This document shows, in pieces, positions 38,185-47,453 of a stretch of DNA of 64,000 nucleotides (position 1 is its first letter; the number at the start of each line of letters is the position of its first letter). The notes beneath the pieces are model-generated. The model was given only the letters and a program-made list of their open reading frames with translations. It was not told where the DNA came from and ran no database searches. The position numbers and the translations under genes are program-made. Source of the DNA: Bacteroidota bacterium (lineage in GTDB: Bacteria > Bacteroidota > Bacteroidia > AKYH767-A > 2013-40CM-41-45); NCBI GenBank assembly GCA_016721305.1, contig JADKIH010000012.1, positions 1-64,000 on the forward strand, read 5' to 3'.

Positions 38185-39474
38185 ATGCCTGAGAGCGCCC
38201 TGGTTCAGCAGGAACAGTACATCGTTTCAGAAATGGCTGAAACCCTGATAGGCTCAGAGATCATCAAACTTGCCGCTGAGATCCAAGAAAAGATTCGCAA
38301 CGGTGAGCGTATATACAATTACACGATTGGCGATTTCGACCCTAAAATTTTCCCTATACCAACCGAATTAAATTCGGCCATTATTAAAGCTTACGAAAAT
38401 CGTCATACGAATTATCCTGCAGCGAACGGCATGCCGTTGTTGCGCGAAGTTGTTTCCGAATTCGTACATGACTTTCAAGGTCTGAAGTACACTCCGAACG
38501 AAATTCTAATTTCAGGCGGTGCTCGTCCGTTGATTTATGCAACGTACGTTACGCTGCTCGATCCGGGTGATTCGGTGATCTTCCCTGTTCCGTCGTGGAA
38601 TAACAATCACTACTGTCATCTCTCCGGTGCGAAACCGATTTATGTAGAAACGAAGCCTGAAAATAATTTCATGCCATCGGCTGCCGAATTGCGTCCGCAT
38701 ATTCAGGAAGCGAGCTTAGTAGCTTTGTGTTCTCCATTGAATCCGACAGGAACAGTTTTCAGCGAGCAACAGCTGACTGAAATTTGTGATCTCATTTTAG
38801 AAGAAAATAAACGTCGTGGTCCCGGTGCAAAACCATTGTACCTCATGTACGATCAGATTTACTCTGTACTCACACACGGCAAAACGCAGCACTTCGATCC
38901 GGTGACAATTCGTCCGGAAATGCGCAAGCTCACCATCTTCATCGACGGTATTTCGAAATCACTGGCAGCAACAGGCGTTCGCGTCGGTTGGGCATTTGGT
39001 CCGGCGCCGATTATCGACAAGATGAAAGCAATTCTTTCGCACGTAGGAGCCTGGGCACCGAAGGCCGAGCAAGTCGCTACTGCAGAATACCTGAAGAACA
39101 AAGCTGCGCTGAGTGGCTTCCTCGATACATTTAAGCAAGCAATTGAAGATCGTCTGCATGGTTTCTACGACGGCTTCACTGCATTGAAAAACGAAGGATA
39201 CAAAGTAGAAGCAATTTCTCCGCAGGCTGCCATTTATCTTACGATCAAATTAGATCTGAAAGGAATGAAGACGGCCGAAGGAAAAGTTCTTGAATCTCAA
39301 AAAGACGTTTCGCAATACATACTCGACGAAGGACGATTGGCGATTGTGCCGTTCTCTGCCTTCGGTTCATCTGATGAATCGCCATGGTATCGTTTATCAG
39401 TGGGTACATGTGCCTCGGCTGAAATTCCGGAAGTATTCTCGACGCTACGCAAAGTGCTTAGCAAACTCTCTTAA
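38185..39474 (+). CDS. class I/II PLP-dependent aminotransferase
   Basis: 429 residues, fold type I. Recognisable are NYPAANGMPLLREVV, the SPLNPTGTVFS segment, the DQIYSVL aspartate and the Schiff-base lysine in DGISKSLAATGVRVGW. It resembles AspC-like aminotransferases, but the amino-acid substrate cannot be told from sequence. No pathway neighbour helps. Followed by a short GTTGCTTA tandem repeat. Confidence 0.88.
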   Translation: MPESALVQQEQYIVSEMAETLIGSEIIKLAAEIQEKIRNGERIYNYTIGDFDPKIFPIPTELNSAIIKAYENRHTNYPAANGMPLLREVVSEFVHDFQGLKYTPNEILISGGARPLIYATYVTLLDPGDSVIFPVPSWNNNHYCHLSGAKPIYVETKPENNFMPSAAELRPHIQEASLVALCSPLNPTGTVFSEQQLTEICDLILEENKRRGPGAKPLYLMYDQIYSVLTHGKTQHFDPVTIRPEMRKLTIFIDGISKSLAATGVRVGWAFGPAPIIDKMKAILSHVGAWAPKAEQVATAEYLKNKAALSGFLDTFKQAIEDRLHGFYDGFTALKNEGYKVEAISPQAAIYLTIKLDLKGMKTAEGKVLESQKDVSQYILDEGRLAIVPFSAFGSSDESPWYRLSVGTCASAEIPEVFSTLRKVLSKLS

Positions 39475-39475
39475 A

Positions 39476-39520
39476 GTTGCTTAGTTGCTTAGTTGCTTAG
39501 ATGCTTGGTTGCTTAGTGAT
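39476..39520. repeat. octameric tandem repeat (GTTGCTTA)n
   Basis: About five imperfect copies of GTTGCTTA directly after the aminotransferase stop. Nothing else is seen in the gap to 39602. Confidence 0.8.
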
Positions 39521-39602
39521 ATTAAATAAATAACTATACCTACAAAACTTTCTTTATCGACTAAAACTCTACGCAAAAAAAAGTTTGTAGCACCTATTTC
39601 TG

Positions 39603-40688
39603 ATGAAAAACAATTACTGTGTCATCATGGCCGGAGGCATTGGCAGCCGATTCTGGCCTATGAGTCGTAACAATTTCCCGAAGCAATTCATTGATATTCT
39701 TGGCACCGGCAAAACGCTGATACGCCAGACCTATGAACGCTTCCTTCCGATATGTCCGAAAGAGAACATTTTCATCGTAACCAACGAAGGTTACATGGAT
39801 CACGTTTTTGCGCAGCTACCGGAGCTCGATAAATCGCAGGTATTATCCGAACCGCAACGTCGTAATACAGCACCATGCGTGGCTTATGCGTGTATGAAGA
39901 TTCATCAGATGAATCCGGAAGCGAATATTGTGATTGCTCCTTCCGATCACGTCATCAAGGACGAAAACAGTTTTCAGGCTGCAATTACGAAAGGACTTGA
40001 CTTCACGGCAAAGAACAGTTCATTACTAACGATAGGAATACACCCGTCGCGTCCCGACACAGGTTACGGATACATACAGTTTCAGGAAGACGATCGCACG
40101 GAAGAATATAAGATCAGCAAAGTAAAAACCTTCACCGAAAAACCGAATCTGGAAATGGCCCGCTTCTTTTTGAAGAGCGGCGAGTTTTTATGGAATGCCG
40201 GTATTTTCATTTGGACAGCGAAGACAATTCTTAAATCGTTCGAAGAATTGATGCCCGACATGTACCAGCTTTTTCACGAAGGAAAAGACAATTACAACAC
40301 TCCTGCCGAAGGCGACTTTATCCGCAATGTCTACACACAGTGTAAAAACATTTCGATCGATTACGGCATCATGGAGAAAGCGAAAAACGTGTACGTCCTC
40401 AGCGCCGAATTCGGCTGGAGCGATTTAGGTACATGGAAATCGTTATACGAACAGTTGCCGCACGACGACAAAGGCAATGCCGTAGTCGGACAGCACATCA
40501 TGTTTGATAAGACATCGCAGTGCATCATCAATATGCCGAAAGGGAAGTTGGCGGTGATTCAGGGGCTCGAGAATTTTATCGTTGTTGAGACCGACAATGT
40601 TTTGTTGATTTGTCCGAAAGATGATGAACAGCAGGTTCGGAATCTGGTGAATGATGTGAAGATTCGAAAAGGTGAGCGCTTTGTTTAA
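39603..40688 (+). CDS. manC: mannose-1-phosphate guanylyltransferase
   Basis: 361 residues, nucleotidyltransferase type. The pyrophosphorylase signature GGIGSRFWPMSR is at the N-terminus and the FTEKP motif at about residue 180 marks GDP-mannose pyrophosphorylases, which make GDP-mannose from mannose-1-phosphate and GTP for glycan synthesis. It lacks the C-terminal isomerase (cupin) domain of bifunctional enzymes. No glycan genes are adjacent. Confidence 0.92.
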   Translation: MKNNYCVIMAGGIGSRFWPMSRNNFPKQFIDILGTGKTLIRQTYERFLPICPKENIFIVTNEGYMDHVFAQLPELDKSQVLSEPQRRNTAPCVAYACMKIHQMNPEANIVIAPSDHVIKDENSFQAAITKGLDFTAKNSSLLTIGIHPSRPDTGYGYIQFQEDDRTEEYKISKVKTFTEKPNLEMARFFLKSGEFLWNAGIFIWTAKTILKSFEELMPDMYQLFHEGKDNYNTPAEGDFIRNVYTQCKNISIDYGIMEKAKNVYVLSAEFGWSDLGTWKSLYEQLPHDDKGNAVVGQHIMFDKTSQCIINMPKGKLAVIQGLENFIVVETDNVLLICPKDDEQQVRNLVNDVKIRKGERFV

Positions 40689-41027
40689 TCAATTCGTTGA
40701 TTAGTTGATTCGTTAATTAGTTGATGGTTCTTACCGGAGGGGGCTTTCTTGTTTCATAGGGATTTTCGGCGTATCGATTAGTTGATTCGTTGATTCGTTA
40801 ATTAGTTGATGGTTCTTACTTGAAGCGGTTTTTATGTTACCCGGGATTTTCGCTTTACAAATCCAAGGATTATCGAATTCCCCGAAAGGTGGACCGCTTG
40901 CTGAAAGAATGGCCAACCTCATCGGGGTCGAACGAATGACCTCCATAAACCCCACCCGCAGACTCTGTCGGATTCCTACAAAGTTGGACCGCTTGGAGAA
41001 AGAATGCCCTCCATAAACCCCACCCGC
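40689..41027. repeat. direct repeats left of the transposase
   Basis: Two direct copies of a GTTGATTCGTTAATTAGTTGATGGTTCTTAC-like block (40700-40735 and 40779-40820), same unit as the arms at 32912-33157. Next come two copies of a block containing TGGACCGCTTG, AGAAAGAATG and CCATAAACCCCACCCGC (40890-40962 and 40983-41027). ORFs drawn through this region are artefacts of the repeats. Confidence 0.7.
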
Positions 41028-41811
41028 GGACCCCATCGGGGTCCCCCAATGGTAGCCCGGAGAAATAAGGCGAGCACCGACCCCATCGGGGTCGAACGAA
41101 TGACGGTTCACAAATTTTCACCCTTAATAAAATGAAAATATTTTTCCGAATTTTATTTCAAAGGAACAAACTCATCATTTGCAATGATCATTTTTCCACG
41201 CAAATAATATCCCGCTTTTATTGGTTGTAAATAAAATATCTCCGGAATAATTTTACACCCTATGAAAGGAACCTATTCTCAACTCCATGTACAAATCATA
41301 TTTGCAGTACAGGATAGAAGATCTTTGATTCAACCCGACTGGGAAGATAAACTCTTCAAATATATTCATGGCATAATTGAAAATGCTTCTCAAAAATTAC
41401 TTTGCATTAATGGAACGACAGATCACATCCATATTGTAATCGGGTTCAGACCAAATTGCGTCTTATCCGATCTTGTTCGTGAAATTAAAAAAGCGACAAA
41501 CAACTTCATCAATCAATCGAATTTTACAAAAAGCAAATTCAATTGGCAGGAAGGGTTTAGTGCATTCAGTTGCAGCAAGAGAGAATTACCGGAAGTAATA
41601 AAATATGTACAAAACCAAAAAGTTCATCACTGCAACGTTTCGTTCAAGGATGAATATTTGGGTTTATTGAAAAAGCACGAGATCGATTATGATGAACGAT
41701 TCGTCTTTGATTGGATTGATCCCTAATTCGACGCTGTGATTGTGCGACCCCGATGGGGTCGGTGCTCGCCTTATTCCACCGGGCTACCATTGGGGGACCC
41801 CGATGGGGTCG
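41028..41811 (+). mobile_element. REP-associated transposase unit with 67-bp inverted repeats
   Basis: Arms 41028-41094 and 41745-41811 are reverse complements with only a few mismatches. Each arm contains two GACCCCATCGGGGTC hairpins about 37 bp apart, i.e. a REPIN-like pair. Between them lies a single Y1-type transposase gene. The arrangement fits a RAYT and its REP sequences rather than a classical DDE insertion sequence. Confidence 0.8.
41262..41726 (+). CDS. IS200-like / REP-associated tyrosine transposase
   Basis: 154 residues. The HUH motif is DHIHIVIGF and the candidate catalytic tyrosine lies in the later helix VIKYVQNQKVHH, matching the Y1 transposase (PF01797) fold. It is expected to cut and join single-stranded DNA at REP hairpins. 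Full length for the family and no frameshift, so it may be active. The flanking GACCCCATCGGGGTC hairpins are probable substrates. Confidence 0.9.
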   Translation: MKGTYSQLHVQIIFAVQDRRSLIQPDWEDKLFKYIHGIIENASQKLLCINGTTDHIHIVIGFRPNCVLSDLVREIKKATNNFINQSNFTKSKFNWQEGFSAFSCSKRELPEVIKYVQNQKVHHCNVSFKDEYLGLLKKHEIDYDERFVFDWIDP

Positions 41812-41905
41812 ATACTCCCTAATTCCTCCGGGCTACCATTATGGGTTCTGCATATGAACGATTGAATGGCCTTCACATTCGACGCTTTCAATGTGCGACT
41901 CGCAT

Positions 41906-41980
41906 GCTCGGCGATTTCTTAAGCGTCAATACTTTCGTGCTATAAATATACAAGCTGTAGCATGATTCCGTCGGGAATTG
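41906..41980 (+). repeat. 75-bp hairpin repeat, copy 1
   Basis: GCTCGGCGATTTCTTAAGCGTCAA at the left and CATGATTCCGTCGGG at the right, with CAAGCTGTAG inside. Lies at the 3' end of the M23 peptidase gene. Member of the dispersed family with GGCGGAATC / GATTCCGCC ends. Confidence 0.75.
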
Positions 41981-42007
41981 GTCAGAAATACCTGAGTCAA
42001 GGATTTT

Positions 42008-42913
42008 CTATTTCCTAAGCCTATTATTCCTCACCGGAAACTTCCCCTCAAAATAAATTGGAATTCCGTTACCTCCCGTTACAATTTTACTCGTATCCGT
42101 TCCTGCAATTGCATGTATGTGCAAATGTGGTCCGGTGGTACGGCCTGAATTGCCTACTCGTCCAATTGGCTGTCCCTTTCCACCATTTCACCTGCTGACA
42201 CCATGATGGAGTTTTTCAGCATATGCGCCATTAGAATTAAATTATTATCGTATTCCAAAATAATATGATTGCCCGCGGGATGAAGATTATCCAAAGAGCC
42301 AATTGGAGCATTTTCGAGGCCGTCTTTCATTGCTACTACTTTTCCGTCACAAGGGCTAAAAATCGTATCACCATAAATTGCATATCTACTGAAGTCAGCA
42401 CGGAAGAAATCTTTGGTGGACATTCCCCGGGAGTTTAATTTGACAATATCCAAAGCATATTGCTGTGATGTAGTATCTGAATGATGATAATTAATAAGCA
42501 CTGAATTCCCACCATGAACGATAAATCCTTCTCTTAACGGAAAGGCAATATCAATGCCCTTTTCATTGGTCGAAAATCCATTTATCACTTGAATGCAACC
42601 CCAAATCATGAGAAGTGCGAATGTAATTTGACCGCCGAATTTAATCCGGCCCCATTTCGTCTTCTTGTCAAACAGAACAAGTTTTCTGAATTGCATCAAC
42701 GCCTTTAGTGTGACAACGAACAAAAGGAAGAAGAAAAGATAGCGCAGATAAAATGACACAAAGGCCCATTGCCCAGTATAGAAGATGAATATAAAATAAG
42801 CCCAAACAGTCAGAAGCTTTAATGTGAGATGGATTTTGATTTGGTCTTTCTGAACGCAAGCCAATAAAGAAATAGTGGGAAGACAATTATGCTTAGTAGG
42901 TAAAAAGATTCAT
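42008..42913 (-). CDS. M23 family metallopeptidase with membrane anchor, three frameshifts
   Basis: Reconstructed from ATG 42913 (MNLF then YLLSIIVFPLFLYWLAFRKT), via the open frame 42154-42864 with further transmembrane segments, to a C-terminus in another frame (GQPIGRVGNSGRTTGPHLHIHAIAG) ending at 42008. The IFSPCDGKVVAM and HLHIH segments are the LytM/M23 zinc-peptidase core, which cuts peptidoglycan cross-links or acts as a regulatory LytM domain. Single missing bases are inferred at A5 42902-42906, TTT 42840-42842 and TTT 42177-42179. Confidence 0.72.
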
Positions 42914-42950
42914 TGTCCTTATGTATTAGTAGTAAAAAAGCATTCACTTT

Positions 42951-42990
42951 TTCGAAAGCAATGACGCTTAAGGCTCCATCGAGCGAGGGC
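42951..42990 (-). repeat. hairpin repeat, half copy
   Basis: The left half of the family (CTCGCTCGATGGAGCCTTAAG ... CATTGCTTTCG on the minus strand), between the DinB stop and the reconstructed M23 start. Confidence 0.6.
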
Positions 42991-42999
42991 GCTTTGAAA

Positions 43000-43440
43000 T
43001 TAGTACGAAACAACTTGTCTTAAATGATGTTCCAAGTGCTCCACATAATCGTTGATAAAAAAGTCAAGAGTCAAAAGCTTGTCGCCAACATAACACTGAC
43101 GTTGCAGGCTTTCATTTGGTATCCGCTTAATCAATTCCAGAAGCTGTTTGTTATACAATGTCCAAAATTCTATTATTTGCCGTCCCTCAATTTCTTGGTA
43201 AAAGTTAAACTTGTTCCAATTATTTTGATCGTATGCAATCTGAGGTTTGTCTTCAAATTGAGCGCGCACAAAACGTTGGTGATTATTTGTTGCACTGTCG
43301 ATGAGGTGTCCGATAATTTCCTTTTTACTCCACTTGTCCGGCTTGCTCTTTTCATTGAAAATAGTATCGTCAATACTTGCCAGTAATGCCGGTATTGCAT
43401 TGCACAAATATTCTAGTCTGTTAATTGCGTCTGAAATCAT
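43000..43440 (-). CDS. DinB family protein
   Basis: 146 residues, four-helix bundle of the DinB/DfsB type. WSKKEIIGHLIDSATNNHQRF carries the first conserved histidine (GHLIDS) and DYVEHLEHHLRQ carries the two late histidines, the presumed metal triad. Family members are damage-inducible or thiol-dependent enzymes of varied role. Complete, with no frameshift. Confidence 0.87.
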   Translation of the reverse strand: MISDAINRLEYLCNAIPALLASIDDTIFNEKSKPDKWSKKEIIGHLIDSATNNHQRFVRAQFEDKPQIAYDQNNWNKFNFYQEIEGRQIIEFWTLYNKQLLELIKRIPNESLQRQCYVGDKLLTLDFFINDYVEHLEHHLRQVVSY

Positions 43441-43773
43441 TAGACTGATTTGAAATAAAATATTAATTTGTTAAGAATCTTATCAACTTGTATTTCGTCC
43501 TGAAATTAGCGACAATGCTTATTTACTCTTCAACCCAACCAAGGCCCCCCGGTCGGGGGGGGGGGGCGCCGCTCGGCGGAATCTTAAGCGTCAATACTTT
43601 TGTACTTAGAATTACCAAGCTGTAGCGTGATTCCGCCGGGAATTGGCGACTATCTCTCTTATGAATACGTCCCGCTCTTGTCAACGAAACCGCTAGCATC
43701 AATATTTTTGCAACTTTAATTCTCCATTGGTGAAGTATTTCCTTGGCTAAGGGAAAAAACTCACATAGCCAAT
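43441..43773. repeat. intergenic region with hairpin-repeat copy 3 and a G12 run
   Basis: Holds a full copy of the dispersed hairpin family at 43571-43645 (GCTCGGCGGAATCTTAAGCGTC ... GTGATTCCGCCGGG), immediately preceded by CCCCCC-GGTC-G12 (43545-43566). A degenerate fragment (GCTAGCATCAATATTTTTGC) lies at about 43690. No gene seen. Confidence 0.8.
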
Positions 43774-44618
43774 TTACTTCTCCCCATAAATCACCAAAGC
43801 ATTTGAGTCAACAACAATATTACCATCAGAATACTTTTCATTCAATGCTTTGAACACCTCCCCCTTTATCTTCGCCTTCATTGCGTCATCGGCTTTGCTG
43901 AGTCCGGCGACAACGGGAGCGGCAATCTCCGTCATCAATTCCCAGTATACATCGGCTGTATGGCTCTTTATGTTTCCCGGAACTTCCGTTTGAGAGACGT
44001 TTTTGAAGCCTGCTTGTGAGAAGAGATTCGTCATCAAACCGTCTTTCGCACAACGGAAAATGCCCGGAGAACCTTGTGGGGGAACGGGCATTTCTATATT
44101 TCTGTTGATTGCACCCATTGTAACGGTTACCCAGAAATTCTTTTCAGGAACATTCCAAACGGCTGTTGCAATTCTTCCGCCCGGTTTCAAAACACGGTAC
44201 ATTTCTTTAGCTGCTAATAGCATATCGGGAAAGAACATAAAACCGAAGCGACAGCTAATTGAATCGAAGGTATTGTCAGGAAAAGGAAGTTCGCACACAT
44301 CACACGCTCGAGTCTCAATATTTTGAATTCCTCTTCGTGCAGCATTCTCTCTTGTAATTTCTAGCATATCTTCAGCCAGGTCAGTCAGGATTACTTTCCC
44401 GGTCTTCATCGTAGATGCTATTGTCAAACCCGGTTCGCCTGTTCCTGAAGCTACGTCCAAAATAGTGTCCCCATCTTTGGTTGGATACGACGAATGATTT
44501 CATCGCCCATCGGCTTTAGCCATTCCATGGTGATCTCATCCCACTTTTTCCAGCCGGGGGAAAATTTATTCCAGGTGGCTTTTTGTTGTTCTCGGATTTC
44601 TTCTAGCTTTTGTTCCAT
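43774..44618 (-). CDS. class I SAM-dependent methyltransferase, one frameshift
   Basis: Starts at 44618 (MEQKLEEIREQQKATWNKF) and changes frame near 44476-44478, where one A of AAA appears lost, continuing as TILDVASGTGEPGLTIAS to 43774. Motif I is DVASGTGEPG; RFGFMFFPDMLLAAKEMYRVLKPGGRIATAVW follows, the UbiE-like methyltransferase core. Repaired length is about 281 residues. The substrate is unknown. Confidence 0.8.
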
Positions 44619-44811
44619 TTTGATTTTCGTTTAAACTGTGAAAACAATATGATGATACCGCGCTCGGCGCGTAAAAAAAATCGTCAGAAATCAAAAACAA
44701 AGCAGAAAGCAACCTCCTACTTAATTTACGACGGAATTATGCAATAGTATTTGTTGCGACTCAAAAAGCGCCATGCTTCAGATTTAAATGGGCGGACTTA
44801 TGTTTTTACCA

Positions 44812-45778
44812 TTAGATTTTTTCAATTATTGAATCAATTACGCTCCCTCCCCATTCTACGACTGTAAAACCTTTTCTGGTCTTCTTTAAGCTACTTAAAT
44901 CCTGTAAAGGTATATTGATATTTGTTTGCAGAGCTTGTGTCAGCATCATGACTCTGATAATTGTTTCAGGTTTGGGGTTTACAGATATAGCTGCCTGCTC
45001 TTCATATTCTTTTCCGGCAAAATGGATAAAGTTATACGGATTGTTTTCCATACGTGGCAGCCAATACATAATAAACTCATTGGCTTCTCTTCTATTTAAA
45101 CCAAGATAGGCTAATTTTTCTTCCAGAAAAGCAGATGTTTCTTCCCCCGCAATAACAAAACCATCTTTTGGAATCATTTGTTGAGTCGGTTTCCCTTCCC
45201 AGAATAAGGCATAGTATTCTTGCCTATTTTTATCCCACAAAGGCGTTGGGCTCAGCGGTTATTGTCCACCCATCTTCAGGATACTTTGGGTAGGTGTGAA
45301 TGAATTCCCCGGAATAATTGATCTTTACATTAATGACTTGCTTTTCCTCAGGATAAAGGTAGATAATCGGCTTCTCTAACCTTATCACTTTTGGAAAGAG
45401 TTGCACTTCTAACCGACAAATTGAATGTTTTTTTATTTCAAATTTTTCTTCCGCTCGCTCGTAGTCCATAGCGGTAATTTGCAACACATAATCTCCAAGT
45501 TCAATATTTTCAATTAAAAACCTACCTTCCTGATCGGTCAAACAACCATAATATTTTCCGCCGTTTTTACTTTTTAGGTAGACCTCTACCCCGCTTAAAG
45601 GCTCTTTGGTTTTACCGTCAATTACATGCCCAACAAAGTTTGTCTCAGGTATACTATTTCTTGTGATATCAATTTTAATCGCACTTTCAGTATCATTTGT
45701 TTGAATTTTAGTGCTATTGATTTTACATCCTGTTAGACATATAACAAGCAGTAAAATAAAATTCAAAAATATTTTCAT
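44812..45778 (-). CDS. lipoprotein with carboxypeptidase-regulatory-like domain, one frameshift
   Basis: Lipoprotein signal (FILLLVICLTGCK), then a CarboxypepD_reg-like beta-sandwich (NFVGHVIDGKTKEPLSGVEVYL ... GDYVLQIT). After it comes a conserved block EKPIIYLYPEEKQVINVKINYSG ... YPEDGWTITAEPN that continues in a second frame (LWDKNRQEYYALFWEG ... FIMYWLPRMENNPYNFIHF). The break is near 45239-45246; one extra or two missing bases would repair it. The second domain occurs in other bacterial lipoproteins, without known function to me. Confidence 0.72.
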
Positions 45779-45840
45779 TTATTGATTGAATTAATTGTAC
45801 TTACTCTTAGTTGTAATCGTTAATTTTCTATTTGGCTGAA

Positions 45841-45915
45841 CTCCGCCCGGTGGAAATATGATCGTCAATACTTTTGCACTTAGACTATCCAAGCTGTAGT
45901 ATGATTCCACCTCGC
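45841..45915 (+). repeat. 75-bp hairpin repeat, copy 4
   Basis: CTCCGCCCGGTGGAAATATGATCGTCAA ... CAAGCTGTAGTATGATTCCACC. More diverged than the others but with the same internal landmarks and length. Confidence 0.65.
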
Positions 45916-45982
45916 AAGAGTTGCTTTTATTTAACATTATCCTACTTAACCAATGGATACATACATTGTGTTTAAAGAGTTC

Positions 45983-46047
45983 GCCCCTAAAGGGGCTTGC
46001 GGCATTTGTGTGGGCACTTGCTACCAATAGTTCGGCCCTAAAGGGCC
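45983..46047. repeat. pair of REP-like palindromes
   Basis: GCCCCTAAAGGGGC (45983-45996) and GGCCCTAAAGGGCC (46034-46047), perfect 14-bp palindromes about 37 bp apart with stems differing by a compensating swap. The spacing equals that of the hairpins in the transposase arms. Confidence 0.7.
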
Positions 46048-46068
46048 TTCCAATGCTCACAGGCGTGC

Positions 46069-46185
46069 TCAACGGGATCTTAAATTTCAATACTAATGCA
46101 TTCCATAACGCTCGCTCGGAGGAATCTTAAGTGTCAATACTTTTGCAATTTCAATAACCAAGTAGCAGCGTGATTCCGCCGGGAA
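46069..46185 (+). repeat. hairpin repeat, copy 5 with an adjacent half copy
   Basis: A full copy at 46110-46185 (GCTCGCTCGGAGGAATCTTAAG ... CGTGATTCCGCCGGG) preceded by a half copy at 46069-46104 (GCTCAACGGGATCTTAAATTTC). It ends 15 bases before the stop of the gene at 46201. Confidence 0.7.
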
Positions 46186-46200
46186 TGGAACACCTAACCC

Positions 46201-46749
46201 TTAACATCCGCCATTTTTGCTTAAGTCCCGTTCAAACAGCACTTTATTATTCCGCTCAATATAATCGCTCGAGATAATCAAATATGGATGATTAGGCGAA
46301 TACCCCGCGCTGCGGCTTTTTACAATGATCTTGTCGTTAACCTCCAGGCTGCTTAACTGCTGGAAATCCTTCTGAGTAAATTGCATCATGTACTCTTCGT
46401 TATTGATTTTGACGATAAGCCATTTGGGTCCGGACGGCTTCGCATTTTCGCGCTGAAAGGTAACAGAAGTTACCACGGCTTCCATATTGGCGAAAGAGTT
46501 TATGTCGTTCTTTATTTTTTCGTAGCTGGCATGCACTTTTTTGCCTGCGGGAGATGTCTCCCATTCTTTGTACTTAATGCCGTCGGGAGTTGCTTCCCAT
46601 TTTTTTCTGGCTGCCGGGTCGGGTTTTGCGCCGGCAGTGGACAAAGGTTTAGAGGTCGGCTCTGAATCGTGTTTAATTTCACGATTGGAATATACCAGTG
46701 CGCTTACTACGGCTAGCGTTAAGATAAGGAAATAGATAGTTTTATTCAT
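46201..46749 (-). CDS. hypothetical exported or membrane-anchored protein
   Basis: 182 residues. N-terminal hydrophobic segment (TIYFLILTLAVVSALVYS) acting as signal or anchor, then a charged linker with AARKKWEATPDG and KEWETSPAGKKV. A C-terminal beta-rich part contains WLIVKINNEEYMMQF and a NDKIIVKSRSAGY segment suggestive of a small OB- or SH3-like fold. Family not recognised. Confidence 0.7.
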   Translation of the reverse strand: MNKTIYFLILTLAVVSALVYSNREIKHDSEPTSKPLSTAGAKPDPAARKKWEATPDGIKYKEWETSPAGKKVHASYEKIKNDINSFANMEAVVTSVTFQRENAKPSGPKWLIVKINNEEYMMQFTQKDFQQLSSLEVNDKIIVKSRSAGYSPNHPYLIISSDYIERNNKVLFERDLSKNGGC

Positions 46750-46877
46750 CTGCTAAATATCTTAAACTGTAGTTTTATTTTGATTTGTGATTTTCAAATT
46801 AATGCTCACCTGTGATTTCCTGAAATATCGTTTCTCGCCCACGTTTGGTGGAACAATTTGGCAATTGTTTTCGATGC

Positions 46878-47240
46878 TTATTCTACGAGCCTACTCTTAT
46901 TTTTAAACCCATGTGCATATATTGCTTCTGGTCCTGAATAATCCTGAGGACGAACAGACACAGCTATCTGTGATTTATCAGTGAATCTTATCGTTAAAGC
47001 TTTCTCACGCTCAAAAGTAACACTCTCAACTATTTTTGTTAGTTGACCGCAGAGCAAGTCCTGAAAACCGTCGTTCCAGGAAGTGATTTCATTTTCATTA
47101 GCAGTTACTGTAAGTGGATTTGTTACATTTATTGTTGGTCCATCAAACCTTAATTGAAGATAGTCCATAACAAACTCCACTGAACTTAATTGGCTCCCAA
47201 TTAGTTCGTCCCAAAAGTTCGATATATCTTCATCGGTCAT
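46878..47240 (-). CDS. hypothetical protein
   Basis: 120 residues, soluble, acidic; starts MTDEDISNFWDELIGSQLSS and contains VMDYLQLRFDGPTINV, a DYLQLRF strand of the kind seen in small immunity-like or DUF proteins. I do not recognise the family. Its start overlaps a possible upstream small ORF by ATGA. Confidence 0.65.
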   Translation of the reverse strand: MTDEDISNFWDELIGSQLSSVEFVMDYLQLRFDGPTINVTNPLTVTANENEITSWNDGFQDLLCGQLTKIVESVTFEREKALTIRFTDKSQIAVSVRPQDYSGPEAIYAHGFKNKSRLVE

Positions 47241-47437
47241 AATACTCTTGAATTAATCAGAACGAAATTCTTTCTGCTAAAACAACGAATTTGAATAATG
47301 CTAACGCATCCTTCATCTAATATAGGAATAATTTTTATCGCACAAAAACAATCTTTAGTCTTAGTAGAATTAAGAAAGTACTCATCTATTGTAAATTCAT
47401 AAAGATTAGCGCTTAAGTTTCCACCAACGAGCGCCAC
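47237..47437 (-). CDS. possible small ORF coupled to the next gene
   Basis: 66 residues (begins MALVGGNLSANLYEFTIDEY), no family recognised. The TGA overlaps the ATG of the following gene (ATGA), which supports a real, coupled gene. It could also be a broken fragment, since several neighbours are frameshifted. Confidence 0.35.
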   Translation of the reverse strand: MALVGGNLSANLYEFTIDEYFLNSTKTKDCFCAIKIIPILDEGCVSIIQIRCFSRKNFVLINSRVL

Positions 47438-47453
47438 TAATCTGCTTATGAGC

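Noticed and set aside
40731..41121. Minus-strand ORFs of 83-126 codons left of the transposase
   Set aside because: They are built from the REP and direct repeats in this interval; the same peptide pieces recur within them.
41262..41726. Possible complete classical insertion sequence
   Set aside because: The HUH/Y1 transposase type does not use DDE-like terminal inverted repeats; the arms are better read as REP pairs. No target-site duplication was seen.
45841..46185. 75-bp hairpin repeats as classical attC sites
   Set aside because: They lack AAC/GTT core ends and their ends are GGCGGAATC/GATTCCGCC, so they are treated as a separate family.
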